From NCBI GenBank assembly GCA_017469785.1, contig JAFUFU010000030.1:1-58295 (forward strand): a DNA stretch of 58,295 bases, given 5' to 3'. The notes below the pieces were generated by a model that ran no database searches, was not told the origin of the DNA, and saw only the letters and a program-made list of their open reading frames with translations. Both the position numbers and the translations under genes were made by a program. Below, in pieces: positions 7,191-14,306 of the stretch; the stretch's first letter is position 1, and every line of letters begins with the position of its first letter. This DNA is from Treponema sp. Its GTDB lineage: Bacteria; Spirochaetota; Spirochaetia; Treponematales; Treponemataceae.

Positions 7191-7358
7191 ATGTGATTGT
7201 TCTATTCTAAAGAAAAGCGTTAATCATGTCAAGTAAAAGGCGAGAGAAAATTCAAATTTTATTGTGAAAACGAGAGAATTTCGTTCGCATTCCGTCATAT
7301 TCAAAGGTTGAGACATCGTAACTGCGACGCATGGAAAAGGCTTTCCCCCTCTTACTGA

Positions 7359-7387
7359 TTGAGTTAGCCTGTGTTTTTCTATATAAT
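7359..7387 (+). promoter_or_regulatory. Promoter of thrA
   Basis: TTGAGT (7359-7364), 17 bases, TATAAT (7382-7387). Transcription would start near 7394, leaving a leader of about 25 bases with GAGGA before the ATG at 7419. No threonine/isoleucine leader peptide is visible. The remaining 7191-7358 interval shows nothing else. Confidence 0.7.
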
Positions 7388-7418
7388 AGGTGCATATTAT
7401 TTTAAAAACGAGGAATCT

Positions 7419-9932
7419 ATGCTCACTCTTAAATTTGGCGGCACATCAATGGGAAGTGCCCGAAGAATTCTTGATTCTGTGGAAATTATGATTGGCCGCG
7501 CACAGACGGATCGAATCAGCGTTATCGTTTCTGCGGTCGCAGGCGTTTCAAACAGTTTGCAGGCTGCGATTGACGGTTGTGTTACTGGCGGAAATGCCAC
7601 AACTTACACAGAAAGCATAAGAAAAACCCACGTTGAGATTTGCAGCCAGATTGAAGCTGAGATGAAGTCTGCGGATCCTGAATCAACTTTCTCTGCTGCG
7701 GAAGTCCTTAAGAAAATCGAAAATAACTTTGTGGAGCTTGAAAAACTCCTTTCTGGCGTCGCTTCTTTTGGCGAATGTCCGACATCAATTCACTGCCGCA
7801 TTATGGGAATGGGTGAGCTTTGTTGCGTCCCAATCGTAAATGCGGTTCTCCTTGCCCGCGGCCAGAATGTGCTTGTTCTTGACAGCCGCCGTTTCATTTA
7901 TACCACAGGCAAACAGGCGGAAGGCGACGTTGATTTCGGCCGCACTTCAGTGGCATTTGCCCCATTTAAAGACGGACTTGCATCAGCCTCGGACAGGATT
8001 CTTCTTCTGCCAGGCTTTGTATGCTCATGGAGCGAGCATTATGATGACGAGCCGAAAATGGGCCTGCTTGGCAGAAACGGCTCTGACTTTTCTGCGGCTG
8101 TGGTGGCGTATTCTCTGGAGTCAAAAAAATGTGAATTCTGGACTGATGTTGACGGAATCTACACAGCAGACCCCCGCGTCGTAAGCGATGCGATTCTTGT
8201 TGATGACATGACTTACGAAGAGGCCATGGAGCTTTCCTTCTTCGGAAGCAAAGTCCTTCATCCAAAAACCCTTGCTCCTTTGGCGGCAAAAAACATTGAG
8301 GCATGGAGCCTGAACTCTCACAATCCGACCGCCAGAGGAACCCGAATCGGTCATGGTCCATTTGAAAGCGAAAAGAACGCAGGTCCTGTCCGCGGCATTT
8401 CCTGTCTCAAAAACACTGCCCTTATTTCAGTTAGCGGAAGCGGCATGAAGGGTAAAACTGGCGTGGCAAGCCGAATCTTTGCGGCAGTCAGCCGGGCGGG
8501 AATCTCAATGCTTCTGATTACCCAGTCTTCATCAGAATATACGATTTCTTTCTGTGTGAAACAGAGCGAAGCCCAGATTGTTGAAGACGTTCTTTCTCAG
8601 GAATTTTCCCTTGAAATCCGAGACGGACTGATTAATAAAATAAAAGTGCAGGAACATTCTGCCATCGTCTCAATCGTAGGTGACGGCATGAAGCAGAACT
8701 GCGGCGTTGCGGGGAAATTCCTAGACTCGCTTTCTGCCCGGGGAATCAACATTCTTGCAATCGCGCAAGGTTCAAGCGAACGCTCAATTTCTGTCGTTAT
8801 CGGCGGTGAATTCGGTGACATTGCGGTCAAAGCGGCTCACCTCTTCTTCTTTAACACAGCCCAGCCAATCGAAGTTTTCGCTTTCGGTGCGGGAACAATC
8901 GGCGGAGCGCTCATCGACCAGATTCGCGACCAGCATGACAAGCTTCTTGCCCAGAACATCGACATCAAGGTTTACTGTATTGCTACGATTGACGGCATGA
9001 TTCTGGACGGAAACGGCCTCGACCTTTCCAACTGGCGTGAAGATGCCAAAAAGGCTACGGAGCCTGCGAGTGTTGACGAAATTTTGGAATTCGTTCGCGA
9101 CACAAAGCCTTTGAACCCGGTTTTCGTTGACTGTACGGCAAGCTACGATTTGCCGAACCGTTACCTCGACATTTTCAAGGCCGGTATGAGCATAGCCACC
9201 CCCAACAAGCGGGCAAACTCAATGAGCATGGAATTCTACCACGAGCTTCGAAAAGTTGCCAACGAAAATCACTGCCGATTCCTTTACGAGACAAACGTAG
9301 GCGCCGGATTGCCGATTATCGACACGCTGCAGAATCTTTTCAACTCAGGCGACAAGCTCACGGGCTTCAACGGAATCATGTCAGGCTCGCTCTCATACAT
9401 CTTCGGAAAGCTCGACGAAGGCAAAAAGTTCAGCGAGGCTGTAAAAGAAGCAAAGGAACTCCGCTACACAGAGCCTGATCCACGCGACGACCTCAAAGGA
9501 ACAGACGTTGCACGAAAGGCACTGATTATCGCCCGCGAGTCTGGAATGGACATCGAGCTTGAGTCAATCAAAATGAACTCAATCTTCCCGCCGGACTTCT
9601 CAATCGAAGGAACTGTGGATGAATTCATGGCAAATCTGCCTAAAGTTGACGCTTACTTTGAGGAAAAAATGGCAAAACTCAAAAAAGAAAACAAGGTTTT
9701 GCGAATGGGCGCCTCAATCAAAGACGGAAAAGTCTCGGTTGGTATGCTTGAAGTAGGCCCGGATGACCCGCTCTACGGAGTCCGAGGCGGCGAGAACGCA
9801 TTTGTATTCCAGACCGAGCGCTATACACCGATTCCGCTTACAGTCCGCGGCTACGGAGCCGGAGCCGGGGTTACGGCAGCAGGTGTCTTCGGGGACATCA
9901 TGCGCACGGTAAGCTTCAATCCGACGAAGTAG
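7419..9932 (+). CDS. thrA: Bifunctional aspartokinase / homoserine dehydrogenase
   Basis: 837 residues from the ATG at 7419 (GAGGA five bases upstream); E. coli ThrA has 820. Aspartokinase comes first: LKFGGTSMGSARRI, GMGELCC, LLGRNGSDFSAAVVA and WTDVDGIYTADPR. Two ACT-type regulatory segments follow (about 300-450, with VSGSGMKGKTGVASRIFAAV and VGDGMKQNCGVAGKFLDSLS). Homoserine dehydrogenase starts with the NAD(P)-binding VFAFGAGTIGGAL (about 487) and has TPNKRANS, YETNVGAGLPIIDTL, GIMSGSLSYIFG and EPDPRDDLKGTDVARKALI. It catalyses the first and third steps of the aspartate pathway towards threonine; the ACT segments predict feedback inhibition by threonine. Stand-alone gene; thrB and thrC are not in the window. 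Confidence 0.95.
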   Translation: MLTLKFGGTSMGSARRILDSVEIMIGRAQTDRISVIVSAVAGVSNSLQAAIDGCVTGGNATTYTESIRKTHVEICSQIEAEMKSADPESTFSAAEVLKKIENNFVELEKLLSGVASFGECPTSIHCRIMGMGELCCVPIVNAVLLARGQNVLVLDSRRFIYTTGKQAEGDVDFGRTSVAFAPFKDGLASASDRILLLPGFVCSWSEHYDDEPKMGLLGRNGSDFSAAVVAYSLESKKCEFWTDVDGIYTADPRVVSDAILVDDMTYEEAMELSFFGSKVLHPKTLAPLAAKNIEAWSLNSHNPTARGTRIGHGPFESEKNAGPVRGISCLKNTALISVSGSGMKGKTGVASRIFAAVSRAGISMLLITQSSSEYTISFCVKQSEAQIVEDVLSQEFSLEIRDGLINKIKVQEHSAIVSIVGDGMKQNCGVAGKFLDSLSARGINILAIAQGSSERSISVVIGGEFGDIAVKAAHLFFFNTAQPIEVFAFGAGTIGGALIDQIRDQHDKLLAQNIDIKVYCIATIDGMILDGNGLDLSNWREDAKKATEPASVDEILEFVRDTKPLNPVFVDCTASYDLPNRYLDIFKAGMSIATPNKRANSMSMEFYHELRKVANENHCRFLYETNVGAGLPIIDTLQNLFNSGDKLTGFNGIMSGSLSYIFGKLDEGKKFSEAVKEAKELRYTEPDPRDDLKGTDVARKALIIARESGMDIELESIKMNSIFPPDFSIEGTVDEFMANLPKVDAYFEEKMAKLKKENKVLRMGASIKDGKVSVGMLEVGPDDPLYGVRGGENAFVFQTERYTPIPLTVRGYGAGAGVTAAGVFGDIMRTVSFNPTK

Positions 9933-9971
9933 GATATAGCCAGACTAGATTTATTAGGATGGGGATGGATT

Positions 9972-10009
9972 TCGGCAGAGGGCATTTGTGCTTTCTGCCG
10001 ATTTTTTTT
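9972..10009 (+). terminator. Terminator of thrA
   Basis: TCGGCAGA (9972-9979) pairs with TCTGCCGA (9994-10001), followed by eight Ts. Confidence 0.85.
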
Positions 10010-10140
10010 GAGTAAACAGTCATTTAATCAAAACATCATTAGCATTTTTCAACTCTATTGACCATGTTATCATAGTTCATTATCATCTACTGATTTGCTA
10101 CGAAAGTAAATGGACGGTCAGGGGCAGAAGGAGTTATTTT

Positions 10141-10917
10141 ATGGTAAAAAAATACTACGAGTTTGTCCCGAAAAGCGAATACTCTGAGTATTTGCACTTG
10201 TCAGAAAAATTGGTTCGCTTATTAGTGAAAAATCTGAACGCAAAATGTATTAATTCAAAATACTACATTATAGGAAGTGCAGGGAAACGAAATCTTGTAA
10301 CCCGACTGGTTATTGGCGAAGAACGACAGCCTATTGATGTGGATATCAATTTAGAAATCGATTTATTCTCACTTTACAAAAACTATAGAAGATTAGATTT
10401 TCTTAAAGAATTTATCAGAAATGAATTAAATAGAATTATAAAAGAAAGTAATAAATCTTTTTCCGATGGTCAAAACTCTTCTTCTGTTTTAACATATATT
10501 CTTAGTAATGATAAAGACCAAATAGCCTTCAGTTTTGACATTGCGATAGTTTCACGAAACAAAAACAATGAACTGCAACGGTTGAAATTTGCTAAAAAGA
10601 GCAATTCTTATACATGGACTGTTGTTTTTGGTTCGTCAAATTTAGAAGAAAAAGTTAGACTTATAAAAACTAAAGAGGATTGGAATAAACTTCGGACAAC
10701 ATATTTGAAGCTCAAAAACAAATATATTGGAGATGAAAATCACCCTTCGTATGTTTGTTACAAGATGGCTGTTGAAGAAATATACAATCAAATATGCAAA
10801 GAAGAAGATTTGGATTATAATGCTGAAGAACAAAAAAAGTTTTATTGTCCATTTTGTGGAGCAGAAAAAGAATACGAAGATGAAATTTGTTCTGTCTGTA
10901 ATGATGATGACGATTAA
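10141..10917 (+). CDS. Nucleotidyltransferase-fold protein with C-terminal zinc ribbon
   Basis: 258 residues. A pol-beta-type nucleotidyltransferase core is suggested by IIGSAGKRNLVTRL (glycine-serine motif, about residues 47-60), the acidic pair in QPIDVDINLEI (about 72-82) and a third acid in AFSFDIAIV (about 136-144). The C-terminus carries CPFCGAEKEYEDEICSVCND, a four-cysteine ribbon. Such cores occur in CBASS cyclases, MNT antitoxins and tRNA-modifying enzymes. No CBASS effector, HEPN toxin or other partner lies next to it, so its role is open. It is distinctly AT-rich and stands alone between two terminators. Its ATG has GGAG within the AGGGGCAGAAGGAGTTATTTT-type leader, so the start is well supported. 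Confidence 0.6.
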   Translation: MVKKYYEFVPKSEYSEYLHLSEKLVRLLVKNLNAKCINSKYYIIGSAGKRNLVTRLVIGEERQPIDVDINLEIDLFSLYKNYRRLDFLKEFIRNELNRIIKESNKSFSDGQNSSSVLTYILSNDKDQIAFSFDIAIVSRNKNNELQRLKFAKKSNSYTWTVVFGSSNLEEKVRLIKTKEDWNKLRTTYLKLKNKYIGDENHPSYVCYKMAVEEIYNQICKEEDLDYNAEEQKKFYCPFCGAEKEYEDEICSVCNDDDD

Positions 10918-10955
10918 TTTTTTTCTAAACAAGATGAGGAACTGAACAAAAAGAA

Positions 10956-11001
10956 GCCCTGCAAGAATCAGTCCGCTCAACGGCACTTGCAGGGCAATTT
11001 T
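10956..11001 (+). terminator. Terminator between the nucleotidyltransferase and the HU-like gene
   Basis: GCCCTGCAAG (10956-10965) pairs with CTTGCAGGGC (10986-10995), followed by AATTTTTT. It can serve the plus-strand gene and, less well, the convergent minus-strand gene. Confidence 0.75.
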
Positions 11002-11021
11002 TTACATCAGTTTAATTAGCA

Positions 11022-11792
11022 TCAGTTCACAAGAACCGCCCGTTCGTATACAAGTTTTCGCACGGTTTTGTTCACCGTTTTTCCACGGCCTGCGGAGGTC
11101 TTGATTACAATCGAGTATTTTCTGCCGCTTTCGAGCGATTCTGGCAGAATCAGCTCCAGATAAGTATGAGTGTTCTTGAAAAAACTTTCATCGCTGGCCT
11201 TAATCCAGTCCGATTCGCTCTCGTCAATTTTTCCTTCTGCCGTCTGGGGAGCGAAGAAGAGTCCGACAGATTCCGCCTCACCCGCGACTTTGAGCTTTCG
11301 CCCCGTAATTCTGATAGGCTTACCCGCTGTCATAGTGAAATCTGTTTTGTGGGTTGAAAGATCTTCGACCGTGCTGATTTGAGGTGCCGTGTCTTCGATT
11401 TTCGCCATCGAAATATCAGCCTTGCCAACTGCGTCCAATGCTTCCTGTGACGGAGTGAAGCCAAGAGTGAGGCTCGGAATTTCAGAAATATTTGGATTTG
11501 AAGAATTGATGTTTCCCTGCGCACTCGGATAAAGGGTTCCAAGCTCAAACAGGTTGATGGAAATTCCCATCGAAAGAAGTTCAAGGATTGCGTTCTTGAA
11601 AAGCATTACGGTCGCCACAAGCGATGCTTCGTCAAAAACCTTTGTATGAGTGAGGATTGTTGCGATTACATTATTCATTCCAGCCGTTGTGCGCTGAACT
11701 TTTGCGTAAGTGCAGTTGTCCTCTTTGAGGTAATTTTTGTGAATCGTGACGTTAACTGAGCCACCCAGTGTTGTAATCGAGTTTGTGTTCAT
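11022..11792 (-). CDS. HU/IHF-like DNA-binding protein with DUF4469-type C-terminal domain
   Basis: 256 residues. The first ~125 residues resemble the HU-like domain of DUF4469 proteins (NVTIHKNYLKEDNCTYAKVQ, an alpha-helical MLFKNAILELLSMGISINL and the beta-arm start FELGTLYPSAQG), and the C-terminal half is a beta-sandwich-like module (FTMTAGKPIRITGRKLKVAG ... GRKYSIVIKTSAGRGKTVNKT). The family is best known from Bacteroidetes and some spirochaetes; DNA binding is inferred from the fold, its function is not established. AGGAG six bases before the ATG fixes the start. Composition is like the core genome, not like the AT-rich neighbours. Confidence 0.7.
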   Translation of the reverse strand: MNTNSITTLGGSVNVTIHKNYLKEDNCTYAKVQRTTAGMNNVIATILTHTKVFDEASLVATVMLFKNAILELLSMGISINLFELGTLYPSAQGNINSSNPNISEIPSLTLGFTPSQEALDAVGKADISMAKIEDTAPQISTVEDLSTHKTDFTMTAGKPIRITGRKLKVAGEAESVGLFFAPQTAEGKIDESESDWIKASDESFFKNTHTYLELILPESLESGRKYSIVIKTSAGRGKTVNKTVRKLVYERAVLVN

Positions 11793-11978
11793 GTGTGAAT
11801 CTCCTGTTGTTTTTCCCGCCTTTTGCGGTAACTTTGAAAATCATATTCATTGTGATTTCCCTAAAATTAGATTTTTGTCCGCTTTGGACTGGCTTCGGCT
11901 GCCGATTGCCTCTTGAAACTCAAGGGCTACACATGATAAGTTTTATTCAACGAATAACTTAGCATCATGCTTTGTTGG

Positions 11979-12017
11979 GGCTTTCGGTTTATTGCCGTAA
12001 ACTGAAAGCCTTTTTTT
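11979..12017 (+). terminator. Plus-strand terminator-like hairpin without an upstream gene
   Basis: GGCTTTCGGTTT (11979-11990) pairs with AAACTGAAAGCC (11999-12010; one mismatch) followed by seven Ts on the plus strand. No plus-strand gene precedes it between 10917 and here, so it may end a small RNA or simply overlap the minus-strand short ORF. The remainder of 11793-11978 shows nothing I can name. Confidence 0.4.
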
Positions 12018-12066
12018 GTCCGCCAGATTCCGAATCTTCTGACAGACCAGAGCCATCTGTTTTCAT
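11989..12066 (-). CDS. Possible 25-residue peptide with a very strong Shine-Dalgarno
   Basis: Minus-strand ATG at 12066 is preceded by AAGGAGGTGA (12079-12070), the best ribosome-binding site in the window, and encodes 25 residues (MKTDGSGLSEDSESGG, then QKKAFSLRQ). It starts 27 bases after the stop of the XRE regulator gene and would be its operon partner. The peptide is acidic then basic, with no hydrophobic stretch. No family recognised; the coding length is too short to judge by composition. Confidence 0.35.
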   Translation of the reverse strand: MKTDGSGLSEDSESGGQKKAFSLRQ

Positions 12067-12092
12067 CGTTCACCTCCTTGTTTATCGAATCT

Positions 12093-12419
12093 TTAGTTTG
12101 AAAGAAGCCGAATCAGCTCGAACCGCTGCGATTCCGAAAGCGAAGACTTGTTTTTCTTTACGCTCGCCTTCAGCTCGTCAAAAGTCTGCTGTGCTTTGTC
12201 GGAACTTGGACTAGCAACGCTCGCCCCCAGCAAAAAACCGGCTGTCACCCCAAGAACGCCCGCAATCACGCCGATTGTAGCTCCGCGTGGCTCCCGGTCG
12301 CCTTTTACATAGTGGCTTACAGCCGACTCAGTGATGTTCGCCTTTTCGGCAAGCTCTTTCTGAGTCATACCCTGCTCTTTGAGAGTGCTCTCCAGTTTTT
12401 CTCCGAATTCTGTTCCCAT
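12093..12419 (-). CDS. XRE-family transcriptional regulator
   Basis: 108 residues from the ATG at 12419, chosen because AGAGG lies six bases upstream; an upstream ATG at 12458 would add 13 residues but has no ribosome-binding site. The helix-turn-helix is LKEQGMTQKELAEKANITES followed by AVSHYVKGDREPRG. A glycine/alanine-rich segment IGVIAGVLGVTAGFLLGASV follows and may form a short hydrophobic helix, then a charged C-terminal helix. Upstream, at 12519-12582, there is an array of 23-bp-spaced palindromes that could be its operator, implying autoregulation. Confidence 0.8.
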   Translation of the reverse strand: MGTEFGEKLESTLKEQGMTQKELAEKANITESAVSHYVKGDREPRGATIGVIAGVLGVTAGFLLGASVASPSSDKAQQTFDELKASVKKNKSSLSESQRFELIRLLSN

Positions 12420-12518
12420 TTCAAACCTCTTGATTTTAATATATGGCTTAATTATCATAATGTCAAGTAAAATTATAATTGAATTACAAAATAAATGATA
12501 ATTTTTGTAAAGTGGGAT

Positions 12519-12582
12519 TCTTACCTGGGGTAAGATTTGTTTCTTACACGAGGTAAGATGTGGGGAGGACTGGGGGTAAGAT
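12519..12582. promoter_or_regulatory. Operator array: two palindromes and a half site with 23-bp period
   Basis: GGTAAGAT occurs at 12529, 12552 and 12575, exactly 23 bp apart. The first is part of a perfect palindrome TCTTACC-TGG-GGTAAGA (12519-12535), the second of an almost perfect one, TCTTACA-CGA-GGTAAGA (12542-12558); the third has only the right half. The array lies 100 bases upstream of the XRE gene start. Confidence 0.6.
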
Positions 12583-12623
12583 TGAGGATGATTATTTTTG
12601 AACAGAAAAATAGTCTGAGAATA

Positions 12624-13121
12624 TTAGAACTGAACTTTTAATTCTCGGAGCATCTGCATAAAATTGATTGAACGAACATCAAAGGCATTGCAAGCATCTG
12701 GAAGTTTTATATCTTTCTTGGAATTTACAGCAGACACCTCTTCTGTTACTACAGTATATTTATCCGAATTTAAAGAACAGAATGCAACGAAATAAATATC
12801 TGCTTTTTCTGCATCAATAAATTTATCGACGCCAGATTGGTTTATACCTTTTGACTGTGCCCAATTAGCCAATTCCGCATATTTTTTATAAACTTCTTCA
12901 GTTTCTGTTGATATAAAAAAATCTTTTGGCAAATTCTCAGAACACCACGATGACAACATATCGTCATTGATTTTTATTTCATTCTCAACTTTGTCTATAC
13001 TGTAGAACGCATGAGACTGAGCAAGTTCAGCAATTTTATTCCAAAAGGAAACTGCTATATCTATTGGATAGGTAACACGAGAAGCGGTCATAAAGCAACT
13101 GGAATCAATAAGGTATATCAA
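12624..13121 (-). CDS. DUF4411 protein (PIN-like toxin partner of the ImmA/IrrE protein)
   Basis: 165 residues beginning MIYLIDSSCFMTASRVTYPI, where the early aspartate is typical of PIN-like nucleases, with further acids in DKFIDAEKADIYFVAFC and VTEEVSAVNSKKDIKLPDAC. This is the DUF4411 pattern, usually encoded immediately after an XRE-ImmA/IrrE protein and assumed to be a toxin-type RNase. Its start overlaps the end of the upstream gene by four bases (ATGA), showing translational coupling. AT-rich. Confidence 0.75.
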   Translation of the reverse strand: MIYLIDSSCFMTASRVTYPIDIAVSFWNKIAELAQSHAFYSIDKVENEIKINDDMLSSWCSENLPKDFFISTETEEVYKKYAELANWAQSKGINQSGVDKFIDAEKADIYFVAFCSLNSDKYTVVTEEVSAVNSKKDIKLPDACNAFDVRSINFMQMLRELKVQF

Positions 13122-14242
13122 GCTAACACTCCAGTTACTAATTTCGTAAAGACATCACCTTTTACCCCCGCAAGATGATAAGCCTCTATAGGGGTAAGTT
13201 TTCGTTCTACCATGGCATTGTTCAAACACCGGAGCAATTTTTTTCCTATTCTGTTTGGAGCAACACGATAAAAATCCCCACCGCCAGAAGTATTCTTCTG
13301 AAACTTTGGCAACTGGTTATACATAGCAAAAAAAACTTCTTTTGGTATAAGCCCGCAATCGAGTTTTCTTCGTAATATAACAATTTCGCTCACTTTATAA
13401 ATCGCAGACAGTTTTTCATCACTGAAAGTTTGTGCGTTATTTACAAATAATTCTGTTGGAACAAGGAGTTCTGCTGCAATTTTATCACACAGTCTTTCTT
13501 TGTCATTATCAAATTCTTCTATACCGAAATCTCCGTAGCCAGAAGAAAAAGAAATGAAAATATGGGCTATTTCATGAATCAAAGTGAAAAGCTGGGCCTT
13601 TTTGCTGTCACTACTATTAATAAAAATAAAAGGCGCGTAATCGTCAACCAAACAGAATCCCCTGCAAAGATTCACAGGAACAGGACGATGAGCATCAAAA
13701 TTGACAACGCTATTGAAAGTAACAAATATGTTATTTTCTTCTAATAAAGAAACAATGTGCCGTATTGCGTCTTCAGGCTTTTTAAAAGCAAATTGCCATC
13801 CGTCTTCTAAATTAAAAAAAGAAAGAATCCCGTTTTTTATGTTTTTTACATTATTTTCATTTTTGTAGAGACCAACGGCCGCATTTTTATCAGCCCCATT
13901 TTCTTTTAAATATTCTGACACCCAATCTTGTCGTTCTGCCAAGAGTTTTACAAGTTCATGAACATTGAAATCGTCCAGAACTGTTGCTTCTTCAAAACTT
14001 CGGAACATGGGAATTATAGCAGGTTGTTGAGGAATAGTATTTAAAAAGAAATACCCAAAGGGGAAATGAAATTTTTGTGAAAAATCTTTTAATTGCTTAG
14101 CTGTGGGTGAAACCTCTCCTGTTTCCCATTGCACAAATTTCGGAAACAATTTTACGACATCATTTATCGTAAAACCAGCACGATTAATTGCCCAAGAGAA
14201 TACAGATTTGTTTACATCAAGCTTTATGCTTTGCACAGCCAT
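13118..14242 (-). CDS. ImmA/IrrE-family metallopeptidase with N-terminal XRE-like region
   Basis: 374 residues from the ATG at 14242 (an alternative ATG at 14260 adds six residues; neither has a clear ribosome-binding site). The N-terminal ~70 residues resemble a XRE helix-turn-helix (INRAGFTINDVVKLFPKFVQ, then WETGEVSPTAKQLKDF). The central domain has the zinc motif HEIAHIF with the downstream glutamate context DKIAAELLVPTELF, as in ImmA of ICEBs1. Such proteins cleave repressors or act as antitoxins for the linked DUF4411 protein. It is expressed first in the pair. AT-rich, so probably acquired. Confidence 0.8.
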   Translation of the reverse strand: MAVQSIKLDVNKSVFSWAINRAGFTINDVVKLFPKFVQWETGEVSPTAKQLKDFSQKFHFPFGYFFLNTIPQQPAIIPMFRSFEEATVLDDFNVHELVKLLAERQDWVSEYLKENGADKNAAVGLYKNENNVKNIKNGILSFFNLEDGWQFAFKKPEDAIRHIVSLLEENNIFVTFNSVVNFDAHRPVPVNLCRGFCLVDDYAPFIFINSSDSKKAQLFTLIHEIAHIFISFSSGYGDFGIEEFDNDKERLCDKIAAELLVPTELFVNNAQTFSDEKLSAIYKVSEIVILRRKLDCGLIPKEVFFAMYNQLPKFQKNTSGGGDFYRVAPNRIGKKLLRCLNNAMVERKLTPIEAYHLAGVKGDVFTKLVTGVLA

Positions 14243-14306
14243 GCTAGTAGTATAACACATAAAAAAATTTATATGTATACCACAAGCACGATATTTTTAG
14301 AAACAG

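Noticed and set aside
7331..7405. Short ORF before thrA as a threonine/isoleucine leader peptide
   Set aside because: It has almost no Thr or Ile codons and crosses the promoter.
11833..11862. Possible sigma-70 promoter for a plus-strand small RNA before the 11979 terminator
   Set aside because: TTGAAA and TAAAAT are about 22 bases apart, too far; no better pair found.
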